Source: Siphlonurus alternatus (Eukaryota; Arthropoda; Insecta; Ephemeroptera; Siphlonuridae). Taken from it: a stretch of DNA of 64,000 nucleotides. The stretch spans positions 40,315,194 to 40,379,193 of the forward strand of contig OX463778.1 of assembly GCA_949825025.1 (NCBI GenBank). The letters are read 5' to 3'. The notes beneath the pieces are model-generated. The model did no database searches, was not told the origin of the DNA, and saw only the letters and a list, made by a program, of their open reading frames with translations. The number at the start of each line of letters is the position of its first letter. The stretch's first letter is position 1. Both the position numbers and the translations under genes were made by a program. This document shows, piece by piece, positions 40,501 to 52,302 of the stretch.

Positions 40501-41840
40501 GAAATGAAATGAAATAATCTTTATTTAGCTTTCGCTATTCAGTACAAATATAGTTTATATATTGTTTTAATTAAACAATATAAAACAAGTGGTTCATAAA
40601 ATTTATGATAGTTCATAGAATTTTATGCCTACAGTACAATATTTATTAGGATACAAAAAAACATCTTAATAATTATACATTTTATAGTTACCAATAATAG
40701 CTATATAAAAAAAAATATATATTATTGACTTATGACATATAATTATAATCTTATACATTTATCTGGTATACACAAATTTTTCTTTAACAAATTCTATACA
40801 TAATCTTTTAAACATTTTTTTTGTAGAACATGTTTTTATATTAATAGGCAAAATTCATTAAACAATTTTTTACCACAGTTATAAATTCATGATCCTTCCG
40901 ATCTATGTTTGTTAACACTTTTTCTAAAATAATTATTGCAGCCTCTTGTATTATAAATATGCATTTCACTATTCTTAATAAGCTCTTTTTTAAAATGAAT
41001 TGGAAATTTATCATTAATAATATCATAAAAAAATAGCAGCACCTAGCTTTAAGGCAAACCTTTGTTTAACACTTAACCATTGCAAAGTTTCTAGCATCAA
41101 TTTTATATGGGTTCTTTTTTTACAACCCAATACAATTTTCATGGCTCTGTTTTGCAGTCTCTGTAACATATTAATATTTCTCTTACTTGTGTTAAAAAAC
41201 AATGATGCGCAATATTCAAAATGAGGAGCAATTATGGTTTTGTAAACCATTATTTTACACCAAGTACTTAAAAACCCTGAAATTCTGCATAAATAACCAA
41301 TTTTTTTACCAATTTTCTTTGACATCATCTCAACATGATCATTAAAACTCAGTGTACAATCAATTAAAATACCAAGATATTTTACATTTTTTTCAAATTT
41401 AAGTACTTCTCCGTCTAAAATAATATTTACATTTGGATTATCAGCAAAAATATTATTTATCTTACGATTTGAACTTGCAATTATCATACAAGTAGTTTTT
41501 TTTACATTTAGTTTTAATTTGTTCATATGAAACCAATAACTTAGTTTTTCTAGATCCTTATTGAGATCCTCACATAATATTTTAAATTTTTTACCTGAGA
41601 TTGAGATAAGAGTATCATCTGCAAACAAATTAATCAACGAGCTATCTACATGTAAATGCATATCATTTATATATATAATAAACAGCAATGGACCTAACAC
41701 TGATCCTTGTGGAACTCCGACATTACATGCCCGAAATTCAGAAGATTCATTACCAATAACAGAGTACATTGTTCTCTGCCTTCTAAATAGCTTTCGAACC
41801 ATTGCAACAGTAGCAAGTTCGCTCTGCTCAGAGAGTCTCT
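40501..41840 (-). mobile_element. 5'-truncated non-LTR retrotransposon (LINE) remnant
   Basis: Minus-strand fragment of a reverse transcriptase with the family motifs GVPQGSVLGPLLFIIYINDM and FADDT, followed by the thumb-like region (KYLGILID, HFEYCASLFF). The open frame runs 41802-41023. A frameshift at a T-rich run near 41028-41036 moves it to another frame (40841 side), which soon meets a stop, so the copy is dead. The 3' end is a short repeat of the type gaaatgaaatgaaat at about 40501-40516, typical of LINEs that end in a microsatellite instead of poly-A. The N-terminal endonuclease and the earlier RT motifs are absent. Jockey/CR1-like is my guess for the clade. No clear target-site duplication was found. 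Confidence 0.88.
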
Positions 41841-43483
41841 CGTACCATAGCTATCACTTGCCTGGAGATTTGATATGACACCTCCGTGTTTTATAGCTCT
41901 AGCAAAAGCTTACAGCTTACGGCTGGAAAATTGACCAAAATTTCAGAAGGTTCCACAGTTTACTGCCAGTAATTAAGGCGCACCTGAAGGCGCACAGATC
42001 GACTTATGGATATATTATATATTATGCTGTGGATGCAGGTTAATTCTGCAGCATACAATATTATATAATATTATACAGATATTCAGGACAGTAAAATATT
42101 ACATATGTTCATGATCGAGTTATAGCTTCTCTTAATAATTATAATTACAAGCAATTAAATAATTTAAATTTTACTGAGATATTGAGTAAACAAAATTTTA
42201 TTAAAAAATGGATTTAGATCGAAAATGTTATAATAGTCCAATTAAGAAAATTCTCTCTCTTTTAATTACTAATTACTTCAGCAACAACTGGCGCTGGTGT
42301 TCATGGTCATTGCAGGTGGGCCGGCACTAAAAAAGGTGTTAAAATTCTTTTATTCATTCCATTTCCCCCCCCCCCCCCCATTCATTACAATTTCAGCCTT
42401 GTTGATGTTATCGTAGGACTGGAAATTTTATTTTCTATAATTTTTTTATATATATTATTATTATATTACATACATAACCCAGTAAACACATTGCAGGGTG
42501 TCAAAAATGTGTTGGGCCAGTACACTTTATATATTGTAGGGTGTTCAGTGTTGGCACAGCATAGTATGCTGGACCAGCAATATCTCAGCATGCACTGGAC
42601 CAACACTGGACCAACAGATGAGTTATTGTGTTTACTATACAGGAATGTATTATAATTAAATGTATGCGTATATAATAATAATTAATAATTGTATTTTCAC
42701 ATGCATTTGCTTTATGCTTGAAATGATGAGCTAGCTTTGATTTCCTTCGAATATTTTTAAACTGGGAACTTGGAGATGTGTTATTTAAGAAATGTCGCAG
42801 CAGCCGCAGTGGCGCAGTGCGACAAAAATTTGCTATATGCATTAATATAATTTAATATACAAGTTAGTACAAGCATTATTATTAATATATGGTAAAAGTA
42901 ATACAAGTATAACGTTTATATAATATATACAGCACATTGACAGTACTGTTATAATAATTTTGTCTTATATCTTATTACTCAATATTATTCCTGCACGTTC
43001 GTGATCTTATTTTTGCTGAATTTTCAATTTATTGAAAACGTATTCTCTTATCGAATTATGTAATAATTATACTCTCAAACGTATCATCAATTAACAAATC
43101 CAAAATTATTTTTTAATTTTGAAAATGATTATAACATTGCTTAGATAGAATCTCACATTTTATCAAGCAGTATTAAAATATTTTATATCTCTTAAAAACA
43201 ACGTGTCTCTGATAAACTTAATCTATATGATTATTTAATTAATTTTCAAGTGTGAAATAAAAATATTGGCAGCTATTTAAATATTTCTAAAATTGTATAA
43301 AACACTTAAAATTTCTTTTAAAAGTAACGAAATTTGTACTTCGTTCGTTGTCTTTTAATTAATTATATTACAAAAAATTGCCTGTAAAAAAACTTGTATA
43401 TGCTAATTTCACTTAACAAAAAAAAAATTATTTTATTTTTTTGTGCGGAGAAAATAATAATTGTTGTTAGATACGTCCGCGGT
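41841..43483. other. Spacer upstream of the transporter cluster
   Basis: AT-rich. Contains an inverted AT-rich repeat at about 42005-42075 (ttatgctgtgg, ctgcagcataca), a poly-C run at 42366-42379 and a repeat-like unit at 42477-42637. No gene supported. Confidence 0.55.
42477..42637. repeat. Small repeat element with AACACATT / AATAACTC ends
   Basis: A block of about 160 bases bounded by ccagtaaacacattgcaggg and the partly inverted tgtgtttactatacagg. It holds internal repeats of ctggaccaacac and tgttgggccagtaca. It has the look of a degenerate MITE or minisatellite-bearing insertion. The family is unknown to me. Confidence 0.5.
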
Positions 43484-43490
43484 TCAGTTG
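43484..43490 (+). promoter_or_regulatory. Initiator (TCAGTTG) of transporter gene A1
   Basis: TCAGTTG matches the arthropod initiator consensus and lies about 110 bases upstream of the ATG at 43596, at the sharp AT-rich to GC-rich transition. No clear TATA box precedes it. The start site is inferred. Confidence 0.5.
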
Positions 43491-43595
43491 GCACAGTGCC
43501 AAGGCGAGGGAAAGAGGTGGAGCGTTCTCCGACAGGTCGAGAGCTGCTGACCAGCAGAGTCAGACGAACGGACAGTCACTCCAGCACGCTGGAGA

Positions 43596-46500
43596 ATGGA
43601 GCCGCTTCGAGCTGACAGGTGGGTCGACGTGTAAGTGCAGCTGTGTCCATCAAATCAGTGTGTTGCATATCTGAGACTTGTCCCAGGTATTTCAAATTAA
43701 AGAGTCATTTTTATCTGGTCTCAATTTATATAACTGGTGAATTTTATTGAAGTAGCCAAGTCAAATTTTGTGGAGTTATTTGTTCTGCTATTTAATTCCT
43801 TTACTTGAGACCACAGGCGTGGATCCAGAACCAAAGTTTCGGGGGCGGGGGAGCGTCTCCATAAGGCCAATGTTAAAAAAAAATTGTCCTGATCGAGTGG
43901 ATAAAATACTTATATTGCCCATGTTAAATCCAAAATTCCACGGCCACCCCCCTGGATCCGCGCCTGTGAGAGCATAATTTACATAATTATATTATGTACT
44001 TAATTTTGTGCTTGTAAATATTAATTTATAATTTCTATACCTAAAACTGCAGCTTTAAAAAATGGCAGTTTGTGTGTAATATTTGTTGACCAAGTCAAAA
44101 ATTTTACGGCTAACTTTTTGATGACAAAAGTGATTGTGCCCCCAGCTCGCAGGCGGGCGTTTCCTTGATGCTCAAGAGCGACCACGAGACGAAAGCTGAT
44201 CTCGCGGGCCGCCTGCTGCCCCAGGCTCCGCAAAGCACGCCCCAGTTATCAGGTCGAGGCCTCAGCCGGCAGGTAAGTGAACTTTCTGGTCTGAGAAACA
44301 CCAGTATAGCATTCCATCGAGTCTTGGTGAGCATTTGCTATAGTTCGCTACCAAGTCTTATCGCAGTTTGCATAGTACTAATACAGTAGTCCATGCAATT
44401 AATTATTTCTCTTGATAACGAGATGTTTGCAGTACAATTTAATATCGGTCTCTTTAAACTGTAGGTTGCAATGCTCTTTTTTTAGCGCATAATCTGTGAG
44501 AAGATTGCTCAAGGTGTTATTTGATAATTGCACAAACGGATAGTTTTATACATATAATATAATGTATATTTTGCAGCGTTCAAAATTTTAATTTACTATA
44601 ATATAATAAAACCGGTTTCGAAGCATCCATATTGACTATAATTTGTCTAGGTATTATATAAACAAATTAAGTATAACTATGCAGTGTTAAATAGTTTAAT
44701 CAATCTTATAAATTTATTGAATTCTCTAAAATATTACGTTTCATAAATTTAATTCCAGTTTTGTATTATTTTGATAAATTCATGTACAATATTTTTTGCT
44801 GTTAATATTAATGTACTTTATTACTATATAGTATATAGGTGTGTTGATGAATTTTATTTCTACAATCATAAAAATTACAAAAGTTTTTTTACTTATTGAC
44901 ACAGAAAAAAACACAGACATATTATACAAGAAATATTTTAAAAGTGTAATGAAATTAGTGAAATTAATTTGAATTTCTTCATTTAAATGACTGCATGCTA
45001 TATTGTAGTGTATGTGGATTATATAGGTCGTTAACATACATAAAACATACATTTCAATATATTTACTAGCAAAAATTATATTATATATATATAACAATAT
45101 ACGGGATTACACATAATTATGCACTTGCACAAACGGATGACACAACGTGGAGCATGCATGGAGCAGAGAGCACCTCATTAGAACATTTTGTTTAAACAAC
45201 AAGTGACAAGTTGATATAATTAGTGATAATTATTAATAACAAGTTTAATTATTAGTGCATGTTTATATGTTTATCTTTAATGTCTCATCTCACGTCAAAA
45301 AACATCAGTGACACAACGCAGCTTCATATATATATTATTACAGTAGAGTCATTTTTCTATAGTCAATAATATGAGCTAGAATATAGCAATGAAGCGAAAG
45401 AATGATCTCGCAGTAATAAAATTCACACAATTGATGTCAACAAAAAAATTAAAACGAAACTATTGTGACAGTAACGATGCATAAATTATTTGTCTGTAAT
45501 GACGTACGTACACATAAAACAATGAGATCTTATGTATTAATGTTATTGCATTATCTTGTTGTATACATAATATGATAATATATCATTATAATTTGTCTGC
45601 AGTCAACAGCAGTCTTAATATTATAATAAATAAATATTTTGCTTTTTTTTATTATTAATTATTATTTTTTATGAATACTCGTACCAATTAAAACTAATTA
45701 GAAATCGGCTATATGCATTAAATGCATTTGACAAATAAACTCATTTAAAGTTAATTGCTCTTGCGTTAAGATCGAGGTTCAAAGTAATTAACAAAATTAC
45801 AAAATAACTCAAAATTCATTTTTAACAGCAAGAAATATCAAGTGTTAATTTATTGAAATATTTTTTCTTCGCATTGAATATAATATAATCCCCATATTTT
45901 TAGTATCACCTTGATGATCGACAAACTATTGATCTCATTTTTGTATTCTCAATCGTCTGTAATGAAATATGCTGACAATTTACTTAATATGCTTAAAAAA
46001 GTCAGACTTTACAAGTACAGCTTCGAAATAACTTCCAAGATTCTGTTCCGAGAAAGGTGTAATAATTGAAGGTTGTGTCTGCATGCAGGTCCGCGCGGCA
46101 GGGGCGGCTGACCTAGCATCGCTGGGCCTGGGTTTGGTGCTCGGCTACTCGGCGGTGGCGCTCCCCCAGCTGCAGCACCGCGACAGCTGGATCTCAGTCA
46201 CCGACGAGCAGGCTTCCTGGTTCGGTGAGTAAACTTTGCCTCGCCGACCTCTAAGTGGAAAACTTTATGAGAATGATGCACATCAATACTGTGACGTCTC
46301 TGTGTGATTGCAATCAATATGATAATATAGACGACGATGGCCTTGCTCCTATATATCATTGGAATACTCATTATTTTCATTAGCGCCGTCAGTAATGATC
46401 AGAGTGTATATATATATATATATATTTATAAAAATAATATAACAGTCAATAACCGATTGTAAACTTTTTATTACACTTAATAGAACTGTTAACTAAATTT

Positions 46501-48823
46501 AAAATTTGCTTAGAAGTAATAGCTATAAAATAAATTAAATCTTCTTCATTAGGAGTTTAATATGTAAAGTCTACCCTTCTATATAAATAGAGAGAAATTC
46601 AGAGAGAGCATGATAACAGAGAATATAATTTATTATATATAATAACAATAATGCACCCACCTTTACATTTTTGTAAGCGCATGTCATGTCCATGTCGTAG
46701 GGAAGCTAACACCAACACCACTGATGCTCTCAATTTTGCAGCGAGTCTACCTGCGCTGAGCCTTTCGCTGGGCTGCGTGGCCTCCGGTGCGCTGATGGAA
46801 CGCTGGGGTCGTCGTACCACACTACAAATGCAATGCGTGCCGAGTGCCCTGGGATGGGTGCTCATCGCCTCAGCCAGAAACGTGCCCATGCTATACGCCG
46901 GTCGTCTGCTCACGGGACTCGGGGGTGGAATGGTGGACGCAGCATGCCAGGTAGGGTAATCACCTCCCATAGCAACTTATCTCGTCCTGTGTGCTGTCCA
47001 TCGTTTTAGTGGCAAGTTTTATCACACTTTTACATGCTTTCATTGCTTCTGTTTTGTAAAATTTCTACGCTAGTGATAAAGAATAATAATAAAATTCACG
47101 TATTATTATTTTTTTTTTTTCGTAAAAGTGGCTATAAATGCTATAATATTGTATGAACATGCATGGATGCTGTAAAATTGTTTAAAGAGCATTTATGGCA
47201 ACTCAATTGGTGTATAGAAAAATAATTTACATTTAATTATGTATATATACATAGATCCAAATAATACAATTAAAGAAATATGGAGGTTGACTCCATATTA
47301 ACTTGATTGAGGTTATAATCAAAATGTAAAATAATTGGGAATTTTTTTTATAACATCATGCATAATATCATGATAACAAACTAATTATTAATGTGATAAT
47401 TTTACAGCCTTGTCCATTAAATTGAAATGTTAATGTTTATACGTTAAATACGTTCACATTCCAAAGATCATATTCTTTGGTGTCAGGTGTACATCGGTGA
47501 GATTTCGAGCCCCGGGGTGCGAGGTGCGATAGGTGCGTCCTCGTCCCTTTGCTTCTCGATGGGCGTGCTCGTGGTGTACGTGCTGGGGTGGGCGCGGCTG
47601 CCCTGGCCACTACTGGCCGGTCTATGCTGCGCCGTGCCTGTACTCACCTTCATCGCGCTGTGCTGCGTGCCTGAAAGCCCCGTCTGGCTGGCAGCGCGAG
47701 GAAGGTGCGCAGACGCCCGTCGCGCAACCCTCTGGCTACATGGACGTACGGAGGAAGAGGACATTCCGTGAGTCTTAAGAACAAAATAATTTGCATTTCA
47801 ATGAAGATTAAATGTATTAATGAGTAAAAATGGGGACCTATATTAGAATGGTGTCATGGAAGAATAAGCAACTTCTTATTTTCAATTTTGTACGTTAAAT
47901 CAGATATAAATTAAATGAGACGCCCATATAATAATTTCAAAAATACGTGCCTGTACGTTTTCGCCTTGGAGTTGGAACTGCAGTTTAAGAAATGTGATCC
48001 AATGCCTGTCTTATATATACATTTTCAGTTTGAAAAAATAAAAAAAAATAAAATTATAATAAGTTTGTTTAGAATAAAATTTTAATTCTCTAGCGACGAT
48101 GCAAGTATTTTATAACTCACAGTATGTTATATTATGTGTTTCAGTTTGGGAGAAGCTACTCATGGCGAATCTACGCAGGCTGGCCCTCGGGAGATAATTC
48201 GCTCGCTCGTGTCTCGGGACACAGCACGTCCTCTCTGCATCCTGCTGGTCTTCTTCTTCTTCCAGCAGTTCTGCGGCATGAACGCCATCGTCTTCTACGC
48301 CGTGGCCATGTTCCAGGGCGGCGAGGAGGACGCCGCGCTGCTCGACTCTCACCAGTCCGCCGTGGTCATCGGCCTCACGCGCTTCGTCATGACGGCAGCC
48401 ACGTGTGGTCGACGACCACTCTCGCTCATCTCGGGTTTGGGCATGGCTGGGGCCATGTTCGCTCTTGGCACGGCGCTCCACGTGCAACAGGCTCCCAGCC
48501 CCGCACTGGCGCTGCCATGCCTGGCAGCTTTTATCGCGGCTAACACGGTGGGCTTCTTCGCAGTGCCTTGGGTGATGCTGGGCGAACTGCTGCCCGAGAA
48601 ATGTCGTGGCGTCGCCTCGGGTCTCCTCTCCGCCATCGTCTACATCTTCGTCTTCATCGTGGTGAAGTCTTACCCGGCACTCTTAGTGGAACTGGGACAG
48701 TCCGGAGTGTTTTGGCTGTACGGAGGAATAGCGTTACTAGGAGCTATCTTTGTACAGTTTTTCCTTCCAGAAACAAAAGGGAGAACACTTTTAGAAATTG
48801 AACGTTCATTCCAAAGAAAGTGA
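43596..48823 (+). CDS. Tret1-like MFS sugar transporter A1 (complete, 6 exons, 18-base deletion)
   Basis: Twelve-helix facilitative sugar porter of the Tret1 (trehalose transporter) type, expected in the plasma membrane. Exons: 43596-43618, 44146-44272, 46089-46224, 46742-46950, 47487-47767, 48145-48823; all phases agree, 484 residues. The first 50 residues form a hydrophilic cytosolic tail. Sugar-porter motifs follow: ALPQLQHRDSW after helix 1, MERWGRR in the helix 2-3 loop, GRLLTGLGGG, PESPVWL, QQFCGMNAIVFYA, PWVMLGELLPEKCRG and the C-terminal LPETKGRTL. Compared with its neighbour A2, six residues (VLLARV) are missing just before GRRPLSL at the end of helix 8, through a clean in-frame deletion at about 48405. 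Folding or activity may suffer. The last exon is otherwise about 98% identical to that of A2 up to 48644. Polyadenylation signal at 48947-48952. Confidence 0.92.
43808..43972. repeat. MITE with CACAGGCGTGGATCCAG-type ends
   Basis: Termini caggcgtggatcc and ggatccgcgcctg are inverted. Subterminal G-rich (gggggcgggg) and C-rich (ccacccccct) blocks pair. About 165 bases, in intron 1 of transporter A1. Confidence 0.8.
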
Positions 48824-50194
48824 ATACTTTTATTATGATCTTAAATATACTTAACATTTGCATCAGTTAACGTTTATAAACTGTCATATGATATGTTTAT
48901 TATTCAATACTTAAATAGTCCATGCATAAAATGAAATATAATTCCAAATAAAATGCTTGTTAATATTGTGATGGCTTTATACTTATTAGAATTTTATACT
49001 AAATAGTATTTAACATTTTTTTACTTAATTAGATGTAAATAAATTTAATAAATATTGTGATTCTATACATAATAATATATAGAGGTCGCATAAATATATT
49101 AGTCTTCATTTTTTAACAGCAACTATAATGAAGGCTATTTTTGCTGCCTCTATCCATAATCATATAAATAAAATGCTAAAAAAAACATTTAAATGCCATT
49201 TATCCATGTAAATTTTATATAATATATATATATATTTTATGTAATAAAAATGTGAACCAAAAATGAATTACATATGTTTCTTATTTATATGTTTGTCTTC
49301 ATTCAGTATAAAAATAATATTTTATAATTACTATAATTCATATTACATTTATACTGTAATATTATAATAATATCATATGTTATGTTATAATGATTCGCTT
49401 CCTTTTTTTTCGGATTATTTGATTTATTTTAATGTATTTATTTGGACAATAATTGTATAATTTACATGTATGTCTGTCTTCAACACCTGTCGGTTTTCAT
49501 TTTCATTTTTTTTTTCACTTCCTGAAGACGCGGTTAGAGTTTTTACTGTTTTATTTAAATTTGAGAAGATAATACCATAGAGAATATTCTCTATTATATT
49601 ACTTAATTGATAATGTGTACGTACTTTTTAAAATGTAGTTTTGATCTTATTTACTGTGGTATAATATTTTATTTTATACAACACCGTATGCAGTAACGTT
49701 GAAAAACGATAGCATGTTGTATTAAATCAATTTGTTATTTAGAGCACTTTATATAATAAATCGTTAAATTATTACTTAATAGTCTCATGATATAATAGAT
49801 GCATGCAGCATGATAAGTTAAATTAAATTGTATTTTATTAAGACCATGCAGGAAAAAAAATAGCTATGCCATAGGTTTCTGTAAGTGTCCTCGTCGGCAT
49901 GTATATAGAAATGAAGTCTGCATGTAATTTATATACTTTTTTTTTTACCAAGACTACATTCTCTATACAGTTCTTTTCGCAACTGTTCTCATGCCATTGA
50001 TCTTGACGTCCCCTTCTTACAAACAAATAATATTGCACTAAGCTAAGAGGGTTCGGGTGGCTTTGTCTCGCGCGGGGCTTGGCTGCCCGCCAGGGTCGCG
50101 AAGGAGGAGTGAGTGGAGTGGGGCAAGTCCCTTCGCACGCGTGGTGCCAGCAGTAGTCGCGGGGTCAGTCGGCCGCCGCAGTAGAGGCACAGGC
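48824..50194. other. 3' UTR of transporter A1 and 5' region of A2
   Basis: AT-rich except for about 150 GC-rich bases before the A2 start (50050-50194), which should hold its promoter and 5' UTR. A TCAGTC at 50165-50170 is a weak initiator candidate. No other gene seen. Confidence 0.5.
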
Positions 50195-52246
50195 ATGGAT
50201 CACCCACCAAGGTACGTTCGCTAATATCAACACCAACGTTTTGTTGGGGGCGGGCAAGTTATCGTGCGTAAAAAAAGTAAATCTAATTAATGGTTTCTGT
50301 CAAAGTACCATCACGTGGTATCAGAAGAAGAACTTTGGTAAATTGTCCTTAATTAATTTTATTTGATTAGAAATTAGACAGATGTTTGATTTCGTTGTTT
50401 TTAAAAAAATAACAATGTTTTTATTTTTTAATTCATGTCTTACCTTGATTTACTTTTAGCGCGTGGTGCGTGTATGCCATGCATGTGTGTGTGTTTGCAA
50501 GAAATAAGTAGACTATAGAGATTTGCAAAGTTTTTTGAGTGCCACATTTGTTATGACGTGTTGCTTGCGTTTGCGAGTTCTTTCTCTGCGGTAACATATT
50601 ATTAAAAAAAAGTAATTCAGGTCATAAATAAACTGCATCCTCTGTTTTTGTTTTTAACAAATCGTGCGTTTATAGCGTTTTTGAGACAGTAAATTACTTA
50701 ATGTTATAAAAATATGTAAACAAAGTAAACAACTTCACATTTTGTGTCTTAAAGTGTTAGCAAAGATACTACTAACTGAATTTATGTTTTCTATTTTTCC
50801 CCGTAAAGAATTGCTTAGAATTACATTTTTGTGTAATCTCGGCTATTATTGGACTATTAAGTATTAGCATGTTAAAATTCCCAAAATAAAATAAAAAAAG
50901 CTCTTGCTATAAGTAAGATTTTAAACTTTAAACGAATTTAATGATGAAGAAACGCTAAACGCTCATTATATTTTAGAGAACTCGGCTAAAAATAAATCTC
51001 GCTGTCTTACAAAACTTAATGTACTTGCCATGTAATAAACACACTGTTGCATACAGGGCTATTAACCTCAAGTAATTTGCCAATAACTCTGCTGCACTGT
51101 ATATTGCATCGCGCATTAATTATATTTAATTTGGATTTTAAACAAATTAAACATATATTATAGTAGAAGTAAAGTCCAAAAATTTAAATACAGCCCGCAC
51201 TTCCTCTGCATTTTTCACTTTGATGTTTTGTGTTACATAATAATTATTATATTAGTGACAAGGATAAAATTATTGTTGTTGCCTTCAAAATAATTAAGGA
51301 ATAAATAATAAACAGATGGACATATATTTATGCTTCTTTATACAATGGAGGCACCTCGATCGTCATTATAAATTATAACATTAAACTACAATTTCGTATA
51401 CTATAATTTTAGATAACAGTAACGCAAACAGAGTAATGCAAACACTGCTGGGATAAGTTTTTAATTATAAAACGTATAATATATGCAATGGATATATTCA
51501 AATCACAGCTCTTATTATTTTTTTTTTTTTTTAAATTTGAAAATCTTGCACTTACATATTCTTGTTTGTATTTTTATACTTAATGTGATCCATTATTAAG
51601 AGAACAAATTTAATGTCTGTGTTTTGCATGCAAGGTCAACCTAACGGATGCAGCCTCTTCATTTTCTGTGTCCTTCATTGAAACTCTCTTGTATATAGAG
51701 GCATGAACTGTAAGTGAATCATTGAACGATCTAAATTATCCAATGCTGTAAATTTATTAGTGTCAATTTCATTTAAGTATATAATAAAATTTATAAGATG
51801 CAATATTTCTTACACTGCATCATGATGTCCTCAGTTACATCGATGTCAGATGCCCTGCAGCCGTGGAGAGGAAGGAAGAAGAAATGCACAGGAATGGGTC
51901 AATCTTGGTTCCTGTTCAAACCCACAAACCTTCAGTGCACACAGATTTTCGTACGAGATTTGAAGAACACAACACGCTTTCAAGACGTGGCTTATTTCGT
52001 CAGGTAACGATATAAATTTGAGCTTATGTTAGTTACTGTTGTTCGGACGAATAAAAATTTATGATTTTATAATTGCCTTTTTTATCATCTAAAAATTTGT
52101 ATTTAATTAAGTGTACATATACATTTTTCTAATTTTATGAGCATTAATAATTAAATTACTTCAAAACTCGTCTCACCAGAGTTACTTTAATTTTTATAGC
52201 TCTATCGTATTTGTTATAGTCAAGAAGCTATATATATATATATATT

Positions 52247-52302
<56 letters not shown>

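Noticed and set aside
40480..41850. Possible target-site duplication of the LINE (ctcagag ... cgtac on both sides)
   Set aside because: The two flanks agree only in short pieces with unequal spacing, so I could not call a true duplication.
48110..48487. Minus-strand frames of 125-134 codons here and at 53777-54181
   Set aside because: Antisense shadows of the shared transporter exon, rich in His/Arg/Glu, present in both copies only because the exon is duplicated.
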